Part shown: piece after piece, positions 31,866 through 42,003 of the stretch | Position numbering within the stretch: the first letter of the stretch is position 1 | Layout: every line of letters begins with the position of its first letter | NCBI GenBank assembly: GCA_020726505.1 | Contig: JAHLEZ010000010.1 | Location: forward strand, 1,798,001 to 1,862,000 | Source of the DNA: Leptodontidium sp. MPI-SDFR-AT-0119 | Lineage: Eukaryota > Ascomycota > Leotiomycetes > Helotiales > Leptodontidiaceae | DNA: 64,000 bases | Direction: 5' to 3' | Notes under the pieces: generated by a model | Databases searched by the model: none | Seen by the model: only the letters and a program-made list of their open reading frames with translations | Told to the model about the DNA's origin: nothing | Program-made: the position numbers and the translations under genes

Positions 31866-32830
31866 GATGGGTTCTTTTAGTCGCACGCACGCATTACAGA
31901 TATCATCCTGATTGACCGACGAGACTTGTATGCTATAGAAGTGTAACTACCAGGCATAAATAAATAGGATCTGTACTTCAGGCAACCGGCCCTCTGGACA
32001 CAAGACAAGTCAAGACAAGGACATCGGCAATCCCGTCAAGCCAGAAATCATTCCATTTTGACACAGCTTACACGGGTCAAAGCCGCCTCCACCTTCCGCC
32101 ACAACCGGCTCGGGCCGTAAACAAATACCCGCCCGCTTGCCTAATCCCAAAAAGGAACAGCTTCCTATCTCCGCCACCTACGGAGCGAGTTAAATGTCAA
32201 CTTTTGCGAGTCGTGGCTTTTAAGGACCGTCAAAGGGCCTAGTCAGCCTTATTGCACAAGCCAAAAGTTGGTCTATTACAGAAGTAATTACCAGGGTAGC
32301 CGTAGAAACTTCTAGAGACACAACAAGCCCTGTCAGAGGCGTGAAGTTGTAAAAAAATTATTGGTCATACACCCTAGAAAGCTACCCACACTCGGTCCAC
32401 AACTCTTGAGATTTAACATTATTCAAGGGGGGAAATAGTAAACTAACCTAACCTAACCCAACTACCCCGGACTGCACTGCATCGTGCACCCGGCATCCTC
32501 GCTTACAGTTTGAGATCGTACGAAAGTGGGTTTGCAGTGGGTCTCGTCCACCCCCCTAATTCTATCGAGCTTCTATACTATTTACAATAATGATTTACCA
32601 TCCAAAAGGTCATCCTTTTCTAAGTCTAACTTTTGCTATCCTTTCTAGCATCGTATCTACAAATCTATTGATTAATTTAATAGAAATCTCGTTTTCCCAA
32701 ATATAAGGCGCACAACGTGTCGGGTAAACCCCCGTTAGGTAAGAGTTGGGTCGAGTATTGGGTCTGCCAGCTACCTAAGAGGCCTTAAGTAAACCTATAA
32801 GTACTTTGAAATAAACCAATCCGTCTCATA
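31866..32830. other. intergenic, with a single MITE arm
   Basis: No gene is seen. The sequence at 32518-32553 resembles one arm of the 16131-16293 MITE, but a matching second arm is not evident. Confidence 0.5.
32518..32553. mobile_element. single-arm relic related to the TA-flanked MITE
   Basis: GTACGAAAGTGGGTTTGCAG and TGGGTCTCGTCCACCC match the left arm of the MITE at 16131 with several substitutions. No right arm is recognised within the next 300 bp. Confidence 0.45.
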
Positions 32831-34166
32831 AAAAGCGTCCACTACCACTTCGCTCTCCAACAATACGGCAAAACACTCAGACTGACACGAGCAGCCTGTT
32901 CCGGGGCCAAAGTCGACACCCGCACCCTGCTAATCTCCTGCTTCCTCTCCATCTGCTTCGAATGCATCCATCGGTCCACAGTAACAGCAATAGCGCATAT
33001 CCAGAGCGGCATTATGATGCTGACTGAATACTGCAGTAAGCGACCTCAATGCAACTCTCCACCGACGAACGACAAGCCCTCTCTGGTTTCCTCGAAGACG
33101 AAATGCTCTCTGTACTCTCTCGCCTTGAGAGCGATGTGACGGGCCTCTATGATGCTGGTCAACTCACCCCTCCTCCAGACGTCGAATCGGCTGCCGTTGG
33201 CATCTTCTATTATATGCCCACTGAAACTTTCGAGAGTCTGACTTCCGCGAGGAAATATCTGGATTTGCTCCTCCGAGAGATTGGTTGGTTCGTGACCTCC
33301 TGCAATGAACAACGCTGGACCTATGTGACGCAGGGAGAAGCTATCACAAATTCAAATTCAAGGCCAACTCCACCGCCACCTCCAAATGCAGGTCTCACAC
33401 CAACACCCTCTCAGCAAACTCGTGTCCTCACGTTCCAAATCCTCCTCCAGAAATGGCTGCGCACCTTCCAATCCCTCAAAACCACCTCCGAGCAATCCCA
33501 TAATCCGGACTGCCTCCTCGCCGTCACAGCACTCTCACTCCGCGTAACCTGCGCATCAATCTCCTTGAACTGCAGTTTTGGCCCAGAGATAGCCTACGAT
33601 GCCTATATCCCTGACTTCGAAGCGTTGCATCTAGTGGGGCGTTTACATGCTGGTGGCCCGTCGCCGAAGAGTTTAAGACCGACGTTCATCACCAGTTCGA
33701 TTCTAATACGAAGTCTGTATTTCATCGCGCTGAAGTGTCGGAGGTGGGGTGTCAGGGTTAAAGCGTTGCGAATTCTGGAAAGTATGCCGAGACGAGAGGG
33801 GATCTGGGATGCGGTTTTATTTGTAAGATTGCGAGGGTGGTGGTTGGTATTGAGGGGAGGGAGGGAGATGGTGAATGTGGATTAGGATTTTGTGAGGGAG
33901 AGGAATGGTGTGAGGACTACGCAGAGGAAGGAAATGACTTGCACTTGCATCTACCGCCTGAATGTAGGAGGGTGACGTCCATTAAGACTTCTTTTAACTT
34001 GTACAAACGGATTGGGAGTATACGGTTCTTACGTGCGGTGGAATGGGAAGATGGAACAAAGTTCGTGGAAGGAGACAGAGATATTATATGGCGAGAAAAG
34101 ATAGAGGATGAGGCGTTGCTTGGCAACGTGGGTACTCAGTTATTTGGAAGTAAACACTTAACCGAT
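32831..34166 (+). pseudogene. 5'-truncated fungal transcription-factor-like gene (C-terminal region only)
   Basis: The first block reads HYHFALQQYGKTLRL, LLISCFLSICFECI and AIAHIQSGIMMLTEY, the tetratricopeptide-like part seen in Zn2Cys6 proteins of the Fungal_trans_2/DUF3468 kind. After a frame change a long open stretch starts MQLSTDERQALSGFLEDEM and ends near 33885 with RRWGVRVKALRILESMPRRE. A third frame gives ECRRVTSIKTSFNLYKRIGS and VEGDRDIIWREKIED, which looks like the true C-terminus. The zinc cluster and any start exon are missing, and an in-frame TGA lies just upstream. At least two frame disruptions make it a pseudogene. Confidence 0.65.
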
Positions 34167-34287
34167 TAGTTTCATTTCCGATTGGCCCTTTAGAGTGTCA
34201 GGTTATCACCAACAGCGACTAATGTGATTATCATTTCGTTATCTGAGAACAGAGGAGCGGCGATTTGTTTGGCAGATCTTAATGTAA

Positions 34288-36336
34288 TCAGTCGCGAGGT
34301 TTCATCCTAACAAGATACTGCTTCGAAACAAATGTAGGCACTAAAAAGAGTCGCAGTTCATGTGACTGATTAGGCACGAGACTCAACTCGAACTTCCGCA
34401 CCACCATCGCTAAGAGCAGTCTCAGCTCCCGCAGAGCAAACCTATCTCTAAGTTAGCAATCTAATCCATTACTTCTGACACGTGTGATTCAAGAAGCAGG
34501 GGTTCATACTGCATGCCAATACAATTCCGCGGCCCAGTAGAGAAAGGCAAAGTCGCTTTACGATCGACCTCATGCCCTTTATACGGCTCAAGCCAGCGCT
34601 CTGGGATGAAAAGTTCTGGATCCGGCCAGTATTTGGGATCTCTGCCAAGTTCGGCTAGGTCGACGGATATCTGTGTCTAGAGTTCAAAGTCAGCATCACC
34701 CATCCATCTACTCTGGCGGAGCCTTTTAGATTTTGCTAACGTACATCTGGAGGAACCTCATAGCCATTGACCACAACTGTTTCTGTTACTATTCTACCAA
34801 AAGCTACGGGAAGAGTTAGCCTATTTCTAGCACGTGTTTCCAAAAGTTCGAGGTTTCGAGGCTCAACATACCGACGGCGACAGGCATGGCCCGCATACTC
34901 TCGTTCAGCGCGGCGTTCAAGTACGGTAGATTAAGCGTCTTCTCGAACGTAATCGGATCATCTCGTGATGGGAACGCTTCGTCTAGTTCTTTGGCAAGCT
35001 TGGCTAGCTTGTCTGGGTTGTTTAGGAGAAGCAGGAGGCAGAATGTGAGAGTGACGCTCGAAGTATCCGTTCCTGCGACCATGAAGAGAGCCATGTCTGC
35101 TTTGATGTGACCTTCCAAGCTGTAAAGAACGTGTGGTCAGTACCGCTGCTATCTCAACAGGAATTATTTCAGAGTGTCATGACTGATCAAGCAAGGACAG
35201 CTCTAATGAGAAATAAAATCACGGGTCTACCGAGAAAAACAAGCAACGGACAGCTCGGCGGACTTACTACTCGTTTGGATACTTCTCTTTCGTATCGATC
35301 AGCATCTGCAATAAATCCTTCTTGACCACCTTTTTATCCAAGCCACGACGTCTAGCCAGAACGCCATTCAGCCTCTCCTCAATCTCGGGGTTAACAGGAC
35401 TGGGTATAAAAGGCAAATATTTCAAGAACGGAAGTTGAGCGTGAACGAGCATTGTCTGCAGCTGTTTGGCGAATATCTCTTTCAGATGCGTGTTATTCGT
35501 CTTCGTCAGATTCCAAGACTCGCCGAAGACGGTGGCTGTGAGGACGTCCTAGCAAGATTTGTTAGGCAGACTGTGAGGGAGGAGAGCCTTGAAAGGAGGA
35601 GAAGAGTAGTTCGACCTACGGCTGTAACATTGGCAAGGTTCGAAAACATATCTATTTCCGCAGAACCATGTCCCTCTTCGCATTTCTGCTCGAGGAACTC
35701 CTGGAACGCATCCACGCATTCCATCATCGCAGGTTCCAAATGATTGAGATAGTTGATGGAGAAACCATTCGATAGCAATCGTCTCTAAGAATCAAAGGAC
35801 GGTCCGTCAGTACAGGATCTCACAATTCGTAATGAACTCAAGATTAGGAATTACTCACTCGGTGTTTATGCGCATCTTTATCCCTCTCGGTGAATATATC
35901 CGCATGATGCCGATCTGGACGAAAGCCATCATAGACAGGCGATTTCTTCAATACATTATCGACAAGCAACTGCTGTACTGTATCTTTTCCCTTGACAAGG
36001 ACAGTGGCTGGACCTAATCCATCATAATACATCAGCATCTCCCACAAAATTCCTCGGTCCCCATCTTCTCACGACACAATTCATAATTAGAGGCAGTGCA
36101 AGACCCGACTCACCAACACGAACAGTATCGCCATATTTCTCGAACAACTTTGGGAGCTCGTAGTAGAAATCTCCAGACGCAAGACGTAGTCGCCAAAATA
36201 TCGGTGTCAACTTGTTTATTGCCGGCCCTGGGATCTTGGAGAGCGGTCCTGTGTATGCATGGATGATAGTCAAGACAAGGCGGCGAGCGAGCTCCGCGAG
36301 GACGGTGTAGAGCAGCAACCACAGGTAATTAGCCAT
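34288..36336 (-). CDS. cytochrome P450 monooxygenase
   Basis: Eight exons (36336-36114, 36013-35859, 35784-35620, 35548-35271, 35119-34872, 34803-34745, 34676-34510, 34441-34288) join without a break to 482 residues. The N-terminus MANYLWLLLYTVLAELARRL is a membrane anchor, followed by the hinge GPLSKIPGP. The C-helix region has FTERDKDAHKHRRRLLS, the I-helix is MVAGTDTSS with the acid-Thr pair, ExxR is ESMR, and the heme loop is FSTGPRNCIG with the thiolate Cys. It should be an ER-bound enzyme hydroxylating a hydrophobic substrate, with electrons from P450 reductase. Intron density is high. It is intact, unlike the P450 fragment 4 kb to the left, and the two differ in sequence. The exact CYP family cannot be named by eye. 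Confidence 0.94.
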
Positions 36337-36980
36337 ACTGGTGAAATTTTGGACTCAGAACTGCAAAATACCGTGTAGATGAAACTGCGAATATGTCAGG
36401 TATTTGGGAGCACAGATAGATGTATGGCATTCGACAGAGGAAGCTGCGTCCGTTCCCGTCTCCGTTCCAGTCCCTTCTTTTCCGAGATACTTATCGCTAT
36501 ATCGGTGGAAGTCCGACCCGTCTTATCAAGCTGTCCATATGCAGGCACAGATTTTATTGGGCTGACTTACGGGCTCGAAAGGATTGGATGAGGAGACGTG
36601 GGTTTACGACGTCAGCAGAACCTCGGTCTTGTATTCGTTGAACGGAAAAGGTATTGCTCGGCGGTCAGCATTGCAAGTGGTGAGGCGGCGCGGCACAGCT
36701 GACAATGTAGTCCTAGATCTGGAATGATGATGCGCGATTCCTGTAAATTTTAGATGCATCGTGTTTTGTATGCCAAGTCGTCATTTTTGTTTGGATCGGT
36801 TGCTAAGCTATTAGCTACCAGGTGCGTGGCCTTCACTATTATGAAAACCAGCGTTTCCATGAAAGACATTGATGTGCTAGGCCCTCAACCACGAATCACA
36901 TCGAATGTCGAGCCCTGACAGGCAAGACATAGAGTTTAAATTCGGGAAAATTGTGATTTCCCAAGCTATTCAACCGCCTC
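36337..36980. other. P450 promoter region / intergenic
   Basis: The spacer separates the P450 start and the 3' end of the Cys-pair multi-module gene. Open frames at 36379 and 36420 overlap each other without motifs. Nothing else is recognised. Confidence 0.5.
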
Positions 36981-39085
36981 CTATAAAGCTTCCAAATAAG
37001 CCACATTTCCAGCATCAGTACCGCTACTCAAAGTCAGATTGCTAGCCTGCTGCCCCAACCTCGCCGCCTCAACACCATAAGAAGTAGCAAATCCATATCC
37101 AACATCCGCCGCACCACACGTCACAGTCGGCTGCGCAACCCCACTGTAGTTGATATACGATGAAGTCGTCATATCCAAACGCTTATACAGCAAAGAAGAG
37201 CTATTCAGCGTCTGCTGCTGCATGAGCCTGATCCTTTGCTGCGACAACAAACGATTCATAACCGGCACTGTCTGCCAATAGACCTCTACGCGATGACGTG
37301 CCAACTCTGCAAAGCTGGCATAGTCGTTATTCGCGCAAGCTTCTCTCCACAAACTTCGCATTCGTGGAGAGTAGATATCGCACGACTTTTCGGCTTGCCG
37401 AAACTGGTTGCGGATTGTAATTACAGACGCTAGTTTCGTGCCCTGGATCACTTCTTCGAAACAATCCGGACATGCGGAAAAGTCTGCATTGCCGTACTAG
37501 CGTCGTCCGGTAGTGAAGTCCGAGCGAGGACATGGCTGTGTCACGCCTTGGTAGCGCACTATGAAATCCTTGAGGACTGAGAATTCGTTCCCGAAAATGG
37601 CCTCAGATAGCGCTCTGGTGTACTTGGAGAATCCGTGGCGTGCGGGGTGGAAATCGCAGGACCATTTATTTCCAGTGGGGGTGTGGACCTCTTCGAAGTG
37701 TTCACCGAAGCCGAAGAGGTCGATGTAGCACGTGTAGCAGCTGTGGCATAGATTGAAGTCGATATTGCCATCTTTTAACACGTGGGATTTCCCCTGTTGA
37801 GCTTGGCCAGAGCAGATATCTTCGTGCATGAAGATTCTGGCTGCTTCATACCACAGCTGGGAATTTTCCGTAAATATGGCTTCTTGTAGGTTGATGGCCA
37901 TTGGGAGATAACCCAGCGTACAGGTCAGATTCTTGTGGCGGTCGTGGAGTCCGCTTTCCAGTCCTGACCTGAAGTGGACATCCATACATGTATTAGCTAT
38001 CCCATCCAAATAGCAAGCCTCACAGACCACAAAACCAGGCAAGTTCAAGTTTTCGCTTGCATGGTACCACTTAGTGACTCGATTGGTCGTTCTTGGTATG
38101 GTGAGCAAGCTGGTACTTCGAGTCGATGCGTTGCAGCAGCGACAAACGCACGCCAGTCATCTCGATTCGAGAATTCTTCCAACCTGCGACGAATACCAGG
38201 AACTGCAATATCACAAGCCCATATCTGATCCAGTGGCTTGGGGCCGCTCTTTTCGAAATGTGCAGAGAAGACTGTACCGGATATGTAATCCTCGTAGCAA
38301 GCCTCGCAACTCACCATTCCGTCGACATCTCTGTTGGCAGGTCTGTACCAGGTTGTCTTCATCTTCCCGTCAACACTTGCTACACCATGGCATATTTTTA
38401 CTTCGGCTCTAGAAGCTGTAAAGGCCTTCAAGGCTTGAAAGTTGCCAGTATTGAACAGGCTTTTTGCCCGCGGTCTCCCGAACATGCAGAATAGCGTTTG
38501 ACCTGCAGTGCTCATGAATGAGTTGAATAAAATGATACCGCGGCACTCGACTCCATGAATGGAAAACATGTAGCAATTTGAGCAGATGGTAAAGTTTTTG
38601 GCGTGGACGGGATAATACCAAAGTGCAGGAGAGTTAATAGGATCTCTTTCGGGGCATTCGCGAAGAAAGGCTCGAGAGGTATATTTACGACTTGAAACGA
38701 ACCCCAATATTGGAATGGGACTGTTGTCCAGGTGGGAAAGGTGCTTGGAGCCTTGGGAGGTCACAAAATCGGTTTTCGTCCTTCTGGCGAGGTTTTCGTC
38801 TGGAGGTTGTGTGCTGTTCACATTGATTTCAGGGGTTGTCTTCAACCTGTCGAATTGGGTTATGGCATCCCCAAGAGCGTCTGATTGGAGTTCGTCAGAG
38901 ACAATGGCCGGTCCACAGTGCTCTGCATTGTTTTGTCTGTATCCATGGTTTTCTGTCGAATCCGACACGGTGGGAGAAGAGATTGCTTGCCGAGGCGGAA
39001 GGGAAGGTACAGGTCTAGGCCTAGGTGGAAGTTGGGGTACAGCACCGCTTCGTGGGGGAAGTTGAGGATGTTCTCCCCGATCCAT
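36981..39085 (-). pseudogene. multi-module Cys-pair protein, probably disabled (frameshift plus nonsense codon)
   Basis: The start at 39085 gives a proline-rich head (PQLPPRSGAVPQLPPRPRP), then repeated modules of the form WY...C-x2-C-Y/F: WYYPVHAKNFTICSNCY, WYRPANRDVDGMVSCEACY, WYHASENLNLPGFVVCEACY and YGNADFSACPDCF. The reading frame changes between modules 2 and 3 near 38100 (VPAC|LTIPRTTN). A TAG at 37497-37499 stands where a Trp before YGN would restore the pattern; TGG-to-TAG is a RIP-type change. Two in-phase introns of about 50 bp could remove both lesions (GTACCA...CTAAG and GTGACA...GCTAG), but neither has a good branch site. Function is unknown; paired cysteines suggest zinc binding. 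Confidence 0.62.
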
Positions 39086-39782
39086 TTTTGGTGAGTTTCG
39101 AGGTTCCTAGGAACTTTCGCGGCGAAGTTCTAGTGAAGTGGATCTAACAGATCGGCAGCTGCCAAGAGTTGAGCTGACAAACCAAACAGCTCCTTTGAAC
39201 TAGATGGGATTCAGCTCAGCTCTCTTGTGTGAATCCGTGTATTGATGAACGGCTTAGCTTGGTTTGAATTGCATATCATCTGTTCATTAATTGCAGACAG
39301 ACGGGATGACATTTCACTTTCGAGTTCAGTAACATTCCTGGTATGAGACACAAAAACGGGTTCCTGAGCCAGTAAGTTTCATCTTCTCTCCATTCATTGC
39401 ATTTCCTGTCCCTTGCCTTCATAAAATACACTTCAGGTGTGCAATAAACTCATCCCACCCCAACCCATCCATCCTTCTCCCACAACACAGACGTACCTAG
39501 AGATGCTAGACAGCCATCCCTTCAACGCTATGAAACCTGAGGAAAGAAATGAAAAGTAAAGATTTCGTCCACGAGAAGTGGACCGGAATAAGGAACTAAA
39601 TGACAAAAGACCGCGGAACGCAAGCAAGCCGGCATATGGTACGACAAGGAAGAGATTATGTATCGTGGCAGCATTGAGGAGAGCATCGATTGGAATTTGA
39701 TAACGTCGAACGTGTCGGACGTGTCGGACCAATTTTTGAGAACCAGAGGAAGGCTCAGGTGGCTTCCGGTGTTTGACTTTGT

Positions 39783-40900
39783 CTAGGCCATATCCTCATT
39801 TTTCTTGAAGACCCTGTATGTCTGTTAGCTAGAATTTCTAGGTAGGGGTGCTAGAGGGACAAACAAATGGCTCTCGTAAAAGTGAAGCATCTGTTTTCTG
39901 GTTAGCCAAGCGCGTTTTCGAGAATTGTGGGCATATTTACCTTTTGTGGGCATCGTTTGTAGACTTGAGCCAGAGGATGCTGGGTCTTATGTCCACCCTT
40001 CCAGGTCAAATAAACAACCACGCTACCCTCAGAACCTTCACACGCATCGATTGCAACCACGGCGTCTTCCCAGCTTCCGGTCGGTGGCTTAAAGTCGGCG
40101 GCAAATGCACTTGATGGAGGAGTAGCTGAGGCGGGGTGATCCTTACTCTTGCGACCCCTCTTGGCTCCATTTTCAAGAGGAGCGCCGGTGCTGGCTCTTC
40201 CGCGCTTTTTGCCCTTCTTGCCTGATGCAGCCTCGGCCTTCTTCTCCTTCCAAGCAGACATAATCAACTCCTTGCCACCAACCGACGCAAGATATTCACT
40301 GAGGATTCCGGAGGCAGTCACCCTAAAAGTTCCAGTTAGAAATGCACCCGAAATCAAAACCAGGAAATGATTCGGCATACAGGTTCTCCTCTGGCTCCCA
40401 GGTCCGATCCGCCCGTTTGTCAAACCCCTCCCACTTCACCTCGTACTTGATCTCTCCAGTCTGCGACCGAGTTAGCGTACGAGCTGGTATCCTCAAACCG
40501 ACAGAACTCACATCCTCTTCAACGATATGATTGGTGATCCTCTCAACGACGTATTCGTCCTCGGGCAATTCCTCATCATCGTCCTCGTCTTCATTCTTCT
40601 CGGACTCAACCTCCAAAGCCTCCGGCTCCTCGACGGGTGTCCTCGACTTCGATTTGGCTTTCGTTTCCAGCTTCGCCTTCTCTTGCTTGACTTTTGGAGC
40701 TGGCACAATGGGATCTGGAGCGTCGTAGTTGCTGCTCCCATCGGAACCTTCATCGTCGGTGATTTCTGTGCACGCTCTTGGTGAGCTAATGCCAAAGAAT
40801 AAGCTATTCCAACCATGATGTAATCGTCGCAGATGTAACCGCCATTGCGAAGCGATCGCATAGATTGAGGGAGATGATTGTGTTACTTACGAGGTGGCAT
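39783..40900 (-). CDS. heterochromatin protein 1 homologue (chromodomain plus chromoshadow domain)
   Basis: Five exons (40900-40891, 40765-40381, 40322-39941, 39890-39865, 39813-39783) give 277 residues. An acidic stretch (EKNEDEDDDEELPEDE) precedes the chromodomain EYVVERITNHIVEED...KYEVKWEGF...RTWEPEENL, with aromatic residues for reading methylated H3K9. A basic hinge (KKGKKRGRA) follows, then the chromoshadow domain SWEDAVVAIDACEG...VYLTWKGG...RCPQKMLHFYESHLVFK. HP1 binds H3K9me3 in the nucleus and in Neurospora is needed for DNA methylation of RIP-mutated DNA. The last two tiny exons were chosen because they rebuild the family ending YESHLVFK. It is intact in a RIP-affected window. Confidence 0.93.
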
Positions 40901-42003
40901 CTTGTTTGAGTTAGAGTACCGTTGTTGAGATTGTAAAGGAGGTTGGTGTTTGCGCCTCCAAGCTCAGCGTACGCAATCCCAAAGTAGAGAGCGAGCTGCG
41001 GGCGAGAGATTGAAGCAGAGAATTTATCTCAATAGAAAAGAGCTACAATTGATCAATCGCCTGGAGGTTGGGAGGTGAAGGTGAGGTAGGAGAAAGGCTG
41101 AATTGTTGTTAGGAACGCGACGACTGGCGCAAATCCAGTCGCGTACCATCGTAGAGGGCGCGCTAGCCTAAAACAGACTAGTGCAGCTAATTAGCTCCAG
41201 ATCCCCACCCCATGAAGCTTTCCTTTTCATAAGTAAGGTAGGTAATCCTGAACTCTTGCCATACCCTTAATAATTAGTTGGTAAATTCAAGCGCTTACTT
41301 TTCTCACCCTGAGCTTTCTTTCTCCCTGTGTCATGATTTCAGTTGTTCAGCATCGCCATCCTCAAAGCTACGTTAGAATGGCTGCCTTGAATCCTCCCAT
41401 CTGCTTCTTTCGCTAGATTATTCGGAGGTGATGGGAAAGCTGAATAGGATAAAAGTGGCAAAGGCTGGCAAAATGACAAACCTCTGTCTAGCGTAGGAAG
41501 GCGTGAACGAAGTAAAAGGAGACAGGTCCTTCTGCCAGTATTTAAGAGTCTTGGTCATAGCCACAAGGTACATCATGCCATTCGACCAGCTTATTCGTCC
41601 ATCCTCAGGAGCAGGTGTAGTGTCTGGTAGTGCGATGTGCTGGACAAGGTGTTTTGATGAAATAATATTATGTAACCGAATATTATTAATAGCTTAATTG
41701 TATGGCCTGTTATTCGCATCTCTATGCAATATGTCCTGTCGCTCTCTGATAATCTGTTGCTTGAATCTCGACTTCCAAATTGTGGCTGGAGATATGTCAA
41801 GCCACGGTAGCTGATCTGTCTGCACTGCGCCACGAAAGGAATCACATGCTGCAGATGTCCCGCACCTTGCGAAGGCTACCCTACCTACGTCGGACACTCT
41901 CCCACATTCCACTTCCACTCTAGACTAGACTCGAGGAATTTCAGTCTTACTTTTCCCTCCTTCAGACCCACAAGAGACACACGATTCTAATCCGTGCGCA
42001 ATC
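40901..42003. other. divergent promoter of the HP1 and NLR-like genes
   Basis: No gene is seen in this 1.1-kb spacer. Short frames at 41503-41697 and 41591-41918 show no motif. The last 60 bp before the NLR start contain TCCTTCAGACCCACAAGAGA-type pyrimidine/purine tracts. Confidence 0.5.

Noticed and set aside
39433..39732. 99-codon minus-strand frame downstream of the HP1 gene
   Set aside because: It probably overlaps the HP1 3' UTR; the translation is hydrophobic and biased, with no motif.
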